Of a DNA stretch of 64,000 bases, positions 45,193 to 52,673 are shown in pieces; the stretch's first letter is position 1, and every line of letters begins with the position of its first letter. Source of the DNA: Magnetospirillum sp. (GTDB lineage Bacteria > Pseudomonadota > Alphaproteobacteria > Rhodospirillales > Magnetospirillaceae); the NCBI GenBank assembly GCA_024707145.1, contig JANQAI010000005.1, forward strand, positions 620,001 through 684,000. The letters run 5' to 3'. The notes beneath the pieces were generated by a model. The model saw only the letters and a list, made by a program, of their open reading frames with translations. It ran no database searches and was not told where the DNA came from. A program made the position numbers and the translations under genes.

Positions 45193-46530
45193 ATGTCCGA
45201 CACGCTCGCCCTGCTCGAGGGCCTGGTCGCCAAGGCGAAATCCGCCGGAGCCGACGCCGCCGACGCGGTGCTGATCGATTCGGTGTCGGTGTCGGTGGGC
45301 TGGCGCCTGGGCCATCTGGAGCGGCTGGAGCGTTCCGAGGGCGGCGACGTGGGCTTGCGCGTGCTGCTGGGCAGGCGCCAGGCCATGGTGTCGTCGTCGG
45401 ACCGTTCGGCGGCGGCGCTGGACGAGTTGGTGGAGCGTGCCGTCGCCATGGCGCGTACCGTGCCCGAGGATCCCTATGCCGGGCTGGCCGATCCGGCCGA
45501 GCTGGCCACCAGCTTTCCCGACCTCGATACCTGCGACGCCGGCGAACCCTCGGCCGAGCACCTGCTGGACCTGTGCAAGCGGGCCGAGGATTCCGCCCGC
45601 GCCGTCCCTGGCGTGACCAATTCGGAAGGCGCCGATGCCGGCTGGGGCCGTTCGGAAGTGGCCTTCGTCGGCACCAACGGCTTCTCCCATTCCTATGCGG
45701 TGACCTCGGGCTCGCTGTCGGCCTCGGTGCTGGCGGGCGAGGGCGCCAGCGGCATGGAGCGCGACTACGACTACACCTCGGCGGTGCACATGGCCGACCT
45801 GCGTGCCGCCGAGGACGTGGGGCACGAGGCCGGCCACCGCGCCGTGCGCCGCCTGGGCGCGCGCAAGGTGAAGACCTGCCAGGTGCCGGTGGTGTTCGAC
45901 CCCCGCGTCAGCCGCGGCCTGCTGGGCAGCCTGTCGGGCGCCATCAACGGCGCCGGCGTGGCGCGCGGCACCACCTTCCTCAAGGATTCCTTGGGCAAGC
46001 GCGTCTGCGCTCCGGGCATCCGCGTGATTGACGATCCCCACCGGGTGCGCGGCCTGCGTTCGCGGCCGTGCGACGGCGAGGGCGTGGCGACCCGCAAGCT
46101 GGCGGTGGTGGAGGACGGCATCCTCACCACCTGGCTGCTGGATTGCCGCTCGGCCCGCCAGCTGGGCATGAAGAGCACCGGCCACGCCAGCCGCGGCACC
46201 GCCTCGCCGCCGAGCCCCTCGGCCAGCAACGTCTATCTGGAGCCGGGGCCGGTGACCGTGGCCGAGATGGTGGGCGACATCGTCTCGGGCTTCTACGTCA
46301 CCGACCTGTTCGGCCAGGGCGTCAACATGGTCACCGGCGATTATTCGCGCGGCGCCGCCGGCTTCTGGATCGAGGGCGGCGAGATCGCCTATCCGGTGTC
46401 GGAAATCACCATCGCCGGCAATCTGCGCGACATGCTGCTGAACCTCACCCCGGCCAACGACCTGATCTTCCGCTATGGCGTGGACTGCCCCACCGTGCGG
46501 GTGGACGGGCTGACCGTGGCGGGGCGCTGA
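45193..46530 (+). CDS. pmbA: TldE/PmbA family metalloprotease subunit
   Basis: A 445-residue member of the TldD/TldE (PmbA) family. TldE lacks the metal site; TldD-TldE together degrade unfolded peptides and process some modified peptides such as microcin B17. The pattern fits TldE: VGWRLGHLERLERSEGGDVGLRVLLG, VVFDPRVSRGLLGSLSGAINGAGVARGTTFLKDSLGKRV, STGHASRGTASPPSPSASNVYLEPG, and GVNMVTGDYSRGAAGFWIEGGEIAYPVSEITIAGNLRDML. ATG 45193 has GGAGG upstream. tldD is not in the window. The VOC protein gene overlaps its stop. Confidence 0.9.
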   Translation: MSDTLALLEGLVAKAKSAGADAADAVLIDSVSVSVGWRLGHLERLERSEGGDVGLRVLLGRRQAMVSSSDRSAAALDELVERAVAMARTVPEDPYAGLADPAELATSFPDLDTCDAGEPSAEHLLDLCKRAEDSARAVPGVTNSEGADAGWGRSEVAFVGTNGFSHSYAVTSGSLSASVLAGEGASGMERDYDYTSAVHMADLRAAEDVGHEAGHRAVRRLGARKVKTCQVPVVFDPRVSRGLLGSLSGAINGAGVARGTTFLKDSLGKRVCAPGIRVIDDPHRVRGLRSRPCDGEGVATRKLAVVEDGILTTWLLDCRSARQLGMKSTGHASRGTASPPSPSASNVYLEPGPVTVAEMVGDIVSGFYVTDLFGQGVNMVTGDYSRGAAGFWIEGGEIAYPVSEITIAGNLRDMLLNLTPANDLIFRYGVDCPTVRVDGLTVAGR

Positions 46531-46952
46531 TGCAGCCGCGGCTGTCGCTGGTTACCTTGGGTGTGGCGGATGTGGCGCTCTCTCGTGCCTTTTACGGCCG
46601 GCTCGGCTTTGTCGAATCCAGCGCCGGCAATGAGAACGTGGCCTTCTTCCAGGCCGGTGGGGTGGTGCTGGCGTTGTTCGGCCAGCAGGCCCTGGCCGAG
46701 GATGCCGGGATTGCGTTCGCCGCCCCGGGCTATCGCGGGGTGACATTGGCGCACAACGTCGCCACCCGCGAGCAGGTGGCCGAGGTGCTGGCCGAGGCAG
46801 AGCGGGCCGGCGCCCGCATCGTCAAACCGGCCCAGGATGTGTTCTGGGGGGGCCATTCCGGCTATTTCGCCGATCCGGATGGCCATTTATGGGAAGTGGC
46901 GTGGAATCCGTTCTTCCCCCTCGATGCTGGCGGACGGGTGTTGCTGCCCTGA
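46530..46952 (+). CDS. VOC family (glyoxalase/bleomycin-resistance fold) protein
   Basis: A 140-residue vicinal-oxygen-chelate protein. Two beta-alpha-beta-beta-beta modules are visible: LVTLGVADVALSRAFYGRLGF at the start, and GGHSGYFADPDGHLWEVAWNPFF at the end with the Glu metal ligand. The substrate is unknown; VOC proteins include lactoylglutathione lyases, dioxygenases and antibiotic-binding proteins. The ATG overlaps the pmbA stop (TGATG), so it is translationally coupled. Confidence 0.88.
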   Translation: MQPRLSLVTLGVADVALSRAFYGRLGFVESSAGNENVAFFQAGGVVLALFGQQALAEDAGIAFAAPGYRGVTLAHNVATREQVAEVLAEAERAGARIVKPAQDVFWGGHSGYFADPDGHLWEVAWNPFFPLDAGGRVLLP

Positions 46953-46996
46953 CCTTTGCGTTATTATGCCCCCCGAAAGTTCGCAAGGAGGGGGCG

Positions 46997-47473
46997 ATGC
47001 TGCGCAAGGTTGTGGCTGTTCTGGCGCTGGGTGCGCTGACGGCCGGGTGTTCTTCCGGGCCGACCAACGGCCAGATCTACGGCACTGCCGGAGGCGCCGC
47101 GTTGGGTGCCGGCATCGGCCGCGCGGTGGCCGCCACCGCCGCCCGGGGCACCTGGGTGGGCGCGCTGGGCGGCGCCGTGGTGGGCTTCGCCATCGGCACC
47201 ACCATGGATCCGCCGGCCGAGGAAAAGCACGCCCACGCCACCATCAGCGTCGCCGAGGACGGCAAGCCGGTGGCCTGGTCCACCGAAAAGGGCAGCAAGG
47301 GCGCGGTCACCCCCGTCGGCGTCCAGTACACCGACCGCTCCGGCCGCTTCTGCCGCTCGCTCAAACAGGACGTTACCATCGGCGACGAGCATTCCGCCCG
47401 CGAGGTCACCGCCTGCCAGGCCAAGGACGGTACCTGGGTGGTCACCGAATACCGCCCCGACCAGGCCGACTGA
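46997..47473 (+). CDS. glycine-zipper outer-membrane lipoprotein
   Basis: A 158-residue lipoprotein. The signal peptide ends with the lipobox LTAGC (Cys18), followed by Ser-Ser-Gly. Residues about 28-66 form a glycine-zipper segment (GTAGGAALGAGIGRAVA, GTWVGALGGAVVGFAIGTTM), as in the 17-kDa antigen or SlyB group. The soluble C-terminal part has a single Cys pair (FCRSL, TACQ). ATG 46997 follows a strong AAGGAGGGGG site. A terminator-like hairpin follows. It likely stabilises the envelope. Confidence 0.82.
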   Translation: MLRKVVAVLALGALTAGCSSGPTNGQIYGTAGGAALGAGIGRAVAATAARGTWVGALGGAVVGFAIGTTMDPPAEEKHAHATISVAEDGKPVAWSTEKGSKGAVTPVGVQYTDRSGRFCRSLKQDVTIGDEHSAREVTACQAKDGTWVVTEYRPDQAD

Positions 47474-47490
47474 TCCCCGCTTTTTCGTTG

Positions 47491-47523
47491 CTTCCCGGGC
47501 GGCTGCCGCAGCCGCCCGGGAAG
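47491..47523 (+). terminator. terminator hairpin
   Basis: CTTCCCGGGCGGC (47491-47503) pairs perfectly with GCCGCCCGGGAAG (47511-47523), 13 bp with a 7-nt loop, just after the lipoprotein stop. A T-run precedes rather than follows it. Confidence 0.6.
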
Positions 47524-47579
47524 CGTCGCGCGCGGAAACAACAGCACAAGTGGCGTTATTTGCATATGAATAATCTATT

Positions 47580-47621
47580 ATCTAGTAGATATTTATTGAC
47601 GCGACCATTCCGCCGTATAAT
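47580..47621 (+). promoter_or_regulatory. promoter and palindromic operator of the sulfonate-type operon
   Basis: In an AT-rich stretch, ATCTAGTAGAT (47580-47590) is a perfect 11-bp palindrome and TATAAT (47616-47621) is a consensus -10. A -35 could be TATTGA at 47594-47599 (16-bp spacing); TTGACG at 47596-47601 would give only 14 bp. The first gene starts 46 bp downstream. A regulator such as CysB/Cbl could bind here, but none is encoded nearby. Confidence 0.5.
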
Positions 47622-47666
47622 CTGAGCCCATCGGGGCCCGGACGGGCCGAGGTGGAGGGTTCGAGG

Positions 47667-48578
47667 ATGAGTTTCTATCGGGATTTCTACGACAAGCAGG
47701 CCATCGAGGGCTGGAACGCGCTGGAGCGCCGCCCGTTCGAGACCATCACCGTCAAGCGTCTGGCGCCCACCATCGGCGCCGAGATCACTGGCGTCGACCT
47801 GTCCAAGGACATTCCCGACCACCAGTTCGAGGAAATCCGCCGGGCGCTGGACGAGAACCTGGCGGTGATCTTCCGCGACCAGACTCTTACCACCGAGCAG
47901 CACAAGGCCTTCGCCCGCCGGTTCGGCACCCTGCACCGGCACGAACTGGCATCCAACGCCGTGGTGGCCGGCGGCAGCCTGGACCCGGAAATCCTGGGCT
48001 GGAAGACCGGCCCGCAGTCGCGCTACACCGCCGGCGACGCTTGGCACCACGACGTGTCGTGCGATCCCCAGCCCATCTGGGGCTCGCTGTTGCGGGTGAC
48101 CAAGCTGCCGCCGTCGGGCGGCGGCGATACCGCTTTCGCCAACATGTACCTGGCCTACGAATCACTGTCGGACCGCTTCAAGTCCCTCCTGGACGGCCTG
48201 ACCGCCATCCATGACGGCGGCCTGGCGTGGACGGCCGGTTACGGCGCCCAGCCCGACCCGGGCAAGAGCTATCCCCAGAGCGAGCACCCGGTGGTGGCGC
48301 GCCATCCGCGCACCGGCCGCAAGTTCCTCTACGTCAACTCGGCCTTCACCGCCCGCATCGTCCAGCTCGGCAAGGACGAAAGCGACGCCGTGCTGAACCT
48401 GCTGTTCCGCCATGTGGAGAAGGGGCTGGCCTTCCAGACCCGCATCCACTGGTCGCCCAATTCCCTGCTGTTCTGGGACAACTGGGCGACCCAGCACCAC
48501 GCCGTCTGGGACTACTTCCCGGAAGAACGCTGGGGCGAGCGCGCCTCGGTCGTCATCGGCAGCGCCCCCCAGGCCTGA
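47667..48578 (+). CDS. TauD/TfdA family alpha-ketoglutarate-dependent dioxygenase
   Basis: A 303-residue Fe(II)/2-oxoglutarate dioxygenase. The iron ligands are His127-x-Asp129 (AWHHDVS) and the late His in NWATQHHAVWDYFPEERWGERASV, where Arg binds 2-oxoglutarate. TauD releases sulfite from taurine. Here the gene starts a four-gene operon with an SsuABC/TauABC-like transporter, so the substrate is probably a sulfonate or sulfate ester. ATG 47667 has a GAGG site. The related binding protein follows 14 bp later. Confidence 0.9.
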   Translation: MSFYRDFYDKQAIEGWNALERRPFETITVKRLAPTIGAEITGVDLSKDIPDHQFEEIRRALDENLAVIFRDQTLTTEQHKAFARRFGTLHRHELASNAVVAGGSLDPEILGWKTGPQSRYTAGDAWHHDVSCDPQPIWGSLLRVTKLPPSGGGDTAFANMYLAYESLSDRFKSLLDGLTAIHDGGLAWTAGYGAQPDPGKSYPQSEHPVVARHPRTGRKFLYVNSAFTARIVQLGKDESDAVLNLLFRHVEKGLAFQTRIHWSPNSLLFWDNWATQHHAVWDYFPEERWGERASVVIGSAPQA

Positions 48579-48592
48579 ACGGAGCCCGCATC

Positions 48593-49558
48593 ATGAACAT
48601 CGCCAAGCTGGCCGTCCTGGCCGCCACCGCTTTCTCCCTGGCCCTCGGCAGCGCCCAGGCCGCCGACGAGCTGCGCATCGCCTCGCAGCCCATTCCCAGC
48701 TACGCCCCCATCTTCCTGGCCAACAAGAAGGGCTGGCTGACCGAAGAGCTGGCCAAGATCGGCGACAAGTCCGCCATCAAGCTGGCCACCTTCGCCGCCG
48801 GCCCGCCCATCAACGAATCCTTCGCCGCCGGCCAGCAGGATTATGGTTTTCTGGGCGACACCCCGGCCATCATCGGCAAGTCGGCCGGGCTGGACACCAG
48901 CCTGATCGGCAAGGCCAGCGTCGGTCCCAAGTCACTGGCCGTGCTGGTGGCCGCCAATTCGGCCCTGAAGTCGCCGTCCGAGCTGAAGGGCAGGAAGGTG
49001 GCGGTGACCAAGGGCTCGTACGCCCACCACCTGCTGGCCCTGGTGCTGCAGCAGGGCGGCCTGGGCTTCGGCGACATCGAGCTGATCAACCTGCCCAACG
49101 GCGACATCCCCGGCGCCCTGATCGCCGGCAGCATCGACGCCGGCGCGGTATGGGAACCGGTGATCACCAAGTTCGAAAGCCAGAAGGCAGTGCGCGTGCT
49201 GGCCGACGGCACCGGCATCAAGACCGGCGTGCTGACCATCGTCGCCGCCAACGACGTGATCAAGAAGAAGCCCGAGCAGGTCAAGGCGGTGCTGCGCGCC
49301 TATGCCCGCGCCGCCGAGTACATCCGCACCCAGCCCAGGCAGGCCGCCGAGGAGGTGACCACCGAGGTCAACCTGGCGCCCGACCTGCTGGTGCAGGTGT
49401 TCGCCAAGTTCGACTATGACCCGTCGCTGCGCGACCAGGACATCAGCGAGCTGAAGAAGAGCGCCGAGTTCATGAAGTCCATCGGCCTGATCAAGACCGA
49501 CGTGGACATCGACGCCTTCGCCGACCGCAGCATCAACAAGCTGGCGAGCGCGAAGTGA
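48593..49558 (+). CDS. sulfonate/taurine-type ABC transporter substrate-binding protein
   Basis: A 321-residue periplasmic protein with a signal peptide (LAVLAATAFSLALGSAQA). It has the SsuA/TauA-type fold: LRIASQPIPSYAPIFLANKKGWLTEEL, INESFAAGQQDYGFLGDTPAIIG, LKGRKVAVTKGSYAHHLLALVL, and INLPNGDIPGALIAGSIDAGAVWEP. It delivers an aliphatic sulfonate, nitrate or similar compound to the permease. The stop overlaps the permease GTG start (GTGA), giving translational coupling. Confidence 0.9.
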   Translation: MNIAKLAVLAATAFSLALGSAQAADELRIASQPIPSYAPIFLANKKGWLTEELAKIGDKSAIKLATFAAGPPINESFAAGQQDYGFLGDTPAIIGKSAGLDTSLIGKASVGPKSLAVLVAANSALKSPSELKGRKVAVTKGSYAHHLLALVLQQGGLGFGDIELINLPNGDIPGALIAGSIDAGAVWEPVITKFESQKAVRVLADGTGIKTGVLTIVAANDVIKKKPEQVKAVLRAYARAAEYIRTQPRQAAEEVTTEVNLAPDLLVQVFAKFDYDPSLRDQDISELKKSAEFMKSIGLIKTDVDIDAFADRSINKLASAK

Positions 49559-50405
49559 GCAGCGGGGTGGCCGTGGCCGAGCCGGCGCCCGTCCAGGCCG
49601 CGCCGCAGCGGGAGGGGGCGGGCCGCCCCCGCCCCGCCCTGGCGGCGGCCGGCCGCGCCGCCCTTTACGTCGCCCTGCCCCTGGCGGTGATCGCCCTGTG
49701 GCAGGGACTGTTCGAGCTGGGGCTGATCCGCCCCATCCTGCTGCCGCCGCCCACCAAGGTGGCGGCCTCGGCCTGGGCGCTGGCGGTCAGCGGCGAGCTG
49801 TTGCGCCACGTGGCGATCAGCCTGCTGCGCGTGCTGGAGGGTTTCGCCCTGGCGGCCGTTTCCGGCCTGGTGCTGGGCTTGGCCGTCGGCCTGTGGCGCG
49901 GCGTCGACCGCGCCACCGACCTGCTGATCCAACTGGTCAAGCCGATCCCGCCCATCGCCTGGATCCCGCTCGCCATCCTGTGGTTCGGCATCGGCGAGGG
50001 CGCCAAGGTCTACATCATCTTCCTGGGCGCCTTCTTCCCCGTGCTGGTCAATACCGTGGACGGCATCCGCCAGACCGACCACCGCTTCGTCGAGCTGGCC
50101 CGCATCCTGGAGGTGCCGCGTTGGCGCTTCATCCAGCAGGTGGTGCTGCCCGGCGCCCTGCCCGCGATCATGACCGGCCTGCGCGTGGGCGTGATGGTGG
50201 CGTGGATGTGCGTGGTGGCGTCGAGCTGATCGCCGCCTCGTCCGGCGTCGGCTATCTGATCATGGACGCCCGCCAACTGTCCCAGACCGACATCGTGCTG
50301 GTGGGCATGATCACCATCGGCGCCATGGGCAAGCTGCTGGACGCGCTGCTGAAGCGGCTGGAACGGCGGCTGGTCACCTGGAAAACCACCTTCGCGGGGC
50401 ATTGA
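49555..50405 (+). CDS. sulfonate-type ABC transporter permease, frameshifted in this sequence
   Basis: Repaired, this is about 284 residues with five or six helices and the binding-protein-dependent transport loop (EAA-type) near DHRFVELARILEVPRWRFIQQVVLPGALPAIMTGL. It matches SsuC/TauC: IALWQGLFELGLIRPILLPPPTKVA and LVKPIPPIAWIPLAILWFGIGEGAKV. One base is missing near 50214-50222; adding it joins WMCVVAV to ELIAASSGVGYLIMDARQL. Without the repair the frame stops at 50229. GTG 49555 overlaps the upstream stop and the ATPase starts 5 bp after the end. Confidence 0.88.
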
Positions 50406-50409
50406 GGCC

Positions 50410-51177
50410 ATGTCGGACCTTCGCATCACCGGCCTGTCCAAGCGCTATAGCCTGCCCACCGGCCCGGTGCTGGCGCTCGACGGCATCGATCTGGCGGTGC
50501 CGGCCGGCAGCTTCACCAGCATCGTCGGCGCCTCGGGCTGCGGCAAGAGCACCTTGCTGCGCATCATCGCCGGGCTCGAGGGCGGCTTCGACGGCTCGGT
50601 CACCCTGGGCGGCCGGCCGGTGGGGGCGCCCGCCCGCGACCGCGGCATGGTGTTCCAGGAGCATCGCCTGCTGCCCTGGCTGACGGTGGAGGACAACGTG
50701 GCCTTCGCCCTGCACGGCCGGCCCAGGGACGAGGTGCGCGAGCGGGTGGCCGCCCATCTGGCGCTGGTGGGACTGTCCGGCTTCGCCAAGGCTTATCCGG
50801 CCCAGCTGTCGGGCGGCATGGCCCAGCGCGTCGCCATCGCCCGGGCGCTCGCCAACCAGCCGCAGGTGCTGCTGCTGGACGAGCCGTTCGGGGCGCTCGA
50901 CGCCATGACCAGGATCGGCATGCAGCAGGAGATCCTGCGCATCTGGCAGGCCGAGCGCACCACCATGATCCTGGTCACCCACGACATCGACGAGGCCATC
51001 TTCCTGGGCGACCAGGTGGTGGTGATGTCGGCCCGCCCCGGCCGGGTCAAGGCCGTGCTGCCGGTGACGCTGCCGCGGCCGCGAGACCGTTCCAGCACTC
51101 ATTTCATCGACATCCGAAAGCGCATCTTCGGGGAATTCTTCGCCGAGTCGGAACAAGCCTTCGCCTACGCCATTTGA
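50410..51177 (+). CDS. sulfonate-type ABC transporter ATP-binding protein
   Basis: A 255-residue ATPase of the SsuB/TauB group. It has Walker A GASGCGKST (40-48), the Q-loop VFQEHRLLPWLTV, signature LSGGMAQRVAIARAL, and Walker B VLLLDEPFGALD followed by the switch His in LVTHDIDEA. It would power the permease encoded just upstream. The operon end is near DoxX, 31 bp later, but the link to DoxX is uncertain. The frame is intact. Confidence 0.93.
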   Translation: MSDLRITGLSKRYSLPTGPVLALDGIDLAVPAGSFTSIVGASGCGKSTLLRIIAGLEGGFDGSVTLGGRPVGAPARDRGMVFQEHRLLPWLTVEDNVAFALHGRPRDEVRERVAAHLALVGLSGFAKAYPAQLSGGMAQRVAIARALANQPQVLLLDEPFGALDAMTRIGMQQEILRIWQAERTTMILVTHDIDEAIFLGDQVVVMSARPGRVKAVLPVTLPRPRDRSSTHFIDIRKRIFGEFFAESEQAFAYAI

Positions 51178-51208
51178 CCTTGCGTCACGGGTGGCAATGG
51201 AGGCGGTC

Positions 51209-51607
51209 ATGCAGCTTGGCCAAGTTGGGGTGTTCTGGGCGCCGCGCCTGCTCAGCGTGCTCAGGGTCGCGGCGGCGCTGCTGTTCCTGCAGCACGCCAC
51301 CGCCAAGCTGTTCGGATTTCCCCACGTGCCCATGTTCGACGGGCTCAGCCTGCTGTCGCTGATCGGGGTGGCCGGAATTATCGAACTGGTGGGCGGGCTG
51401 CTGCTGGCGCTGGGGCTGTTCACCCGCCCCGCGGCCCTCATCCTGGCCGGCGAGATGGCCTTCGCCTATTTCATCGCCCACGCGCCGCGCGGCTTCTTCC
51501 CCATCCTCAACGGCGGCGAACTGGCGGCACTGTACTGCTTCACCTTCCTGTACCTGGCCGCCGCCGGGCCGGGGCCGTGGAGCGTCGACGAGGCGCGGCG
51601 GGGGTAG
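51209..51607 (+). CDS. DoxX family membrane protein
   Basis: A 132-residue membrane protein with four helices of the DoxX group: LLSVLRVAAALLFLQHATAKLFGF with the conserved His-x-x-x-Lys pattern, LLSLIGVAGIIELVGGLLLALGLFTRPAALIL, and the later EMAFAYFIAHAPRGFFPILNGGELAALYCFTFLYLA. DoxX-like proteins are linked to sulfur metabolism or redox stress, which would fit the sulfonate operon. I choose ATG 51209 because GGAGG lies 5 nt upstream, rather than the earlier GTG or ATG. Confidence 0.88.
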   Translation: MQLGQVGVFWAPRLLSVLRVAAALLFLQHATAKLFGFPHVPMFDGLSLLSLIGVAGIIELVGGLLLALGLFTRPAALILAGEMAFAYFIAHAPRGFFPILNGGELAALYCFTFLYLAAAGPGPWSVDEARRG

Positions 51608-51640
51608 AACAGTTTCGGTTTGATGGAAGTCCTTCTCTTT

Positions 51641-51755
51641 CCCGTCATGCGCGGACTTGATCCGCGCATCCACGTGGCGCCGCACTCTCCACTGCTTTCA
51701 AGGGACTGCCGTGCGGAACCGCGTGGATGGCCGTGACAAGCACGGCCATAGACGA
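51641..51755. repeat. paired inverted palindromic repeats
   Basis: Element A (51641-51676) has arms CGCGGA/TCCGCG inside the frame CGTCATG...ATCCACGTGG shared with 19286-19324. Element B (about 51720-51755) is an inverted copy with arms GGCCGTG/CACGGCC. Together they bracket about 45 bp. The 51608-51794 gap contains no ORF with coding character. Confidence 0.6.
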
Positions 51756-51794
51756 GAAAAGGGCGCATTTCCGTGAAACGGGAATTTGCTTCGG

Positions 51795-52673
51795 TTACAC
51801 CAATTCCGCCACGTCCACGCCCACCTGGATCTGGTGGTGGCCGCCGCCCAGGACGACGCCGCGCAGGGGGCTGACGTCGTCGTAGTCGCGGCCCCAGGCG
51901 ACGGTAATGTGGTCCTCGCCGGCCAGGGTGTCGTTGGTGGGGTCCACGTCCAGCCAGCCCCAGCCGGGCAGGAACACCGAGGCCCAGGCGTGGCTGGCGT
52001 CGGCACCCGCCAGCTTCTCCTTGCCGGGCGGCGGCAAGGTGCGGATGTAGCCGCTGACATAGCGCGCCGCCAGGCCCATGGAGCGCAGGCAGGCGATGGC
52101 CATGTGGGCGAAGTCCTGGCAGACGCCGCGGCGCTGGGCGAACACCTGGGCCAGCGGCGTGCCCACGCTGGTGGCTTCGGGGTCGAAGGCCAGGTCGGCG
52201 TGGATGCGGTTCATCAACTCCAGCGCCGCTTCCACCAGTGGCCGGCCGGGGCGGAAGCTGGGTTCGGCGTATTCCCTGGCCTCGGCCAGCATGGGTACCT
52301 GATAGGACGGATACAGGAAGTCCAGTGCCGCCTCGACCCGCTGCGCCGTGCCCTGCGCCAGTTCCGCCGCCACCTTGTCCCACGGCGTGCGGTCCAGTTG
52401 CGGCAGGGCCGGCGGCGGGCTGGTCTCCACCGTGAAGCTGGCGTCCACCGTCAGGCGTGAATGGGCGTCCTGGATGGTGAAGAAGGTGATGGGATTGCCG
52501 AAATAATCGCGCTTGCCCTCGTCGCGCACCGCCGGCGGCGGCAGGATGTCCAACTGGGCGTCGCTGTGGCTCTGGCCCGGGCAGGCGCGCGGGACCAGGT
52601 GGGCGGCGTGGTGGGACAGCAGCACCGGCTCGCCGTAATGGTAGGTGGTGACGTGGCGGACCCGGTATCTCAT
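51795..52673 (-). CDS. transglutaminase-like cysteine peptidase/ligase
   Basis: A 292-residue protein with an N-terminal beta domain (YRVRHVTTYHYGEPVLLSHHAAHLVP) and a transglutaminase-like catalytic domain. The triad is visible: Cys185 in RRGVCQDFAH, His228 in ASHAWASV and Asp244 in DVDPTND. It belongs to the group found with ATP-grasp and alpha-E proteins. It is the last gene of a three-gene operon, its ATG overlapping the upstream stop by 4 nt. It might cut or form isopeptide bonds made by the ATP-grasp partners; this is inference. Confidence 0.9.
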   Translation of the reverse strand: MRYRVRHVTTYHYGEPVLLSHHAAHLVPRACPGQSHSDAQLDILPPPAVRDEGKRDYFGNPITFFTIQDAHSRLTVDASFTVETSPPPALPQLDRTPWDKVAAELAQGTAQRVEAALDFLYPSYQVPMLAEAREYAEPSFRPGRPLVEAALELMNRIHADLAFDPEATSVGTPLAQVFAQRRGVCQDFAHMAIACLRSMGLAARYVSGYIRTLPPPGKEKLAGADASHAWASVFLPGWGWLDVDPTNDTLAGEDHITVAWGRDYDDVSPLRGVVLGGGHHQIQVGVDVAELV

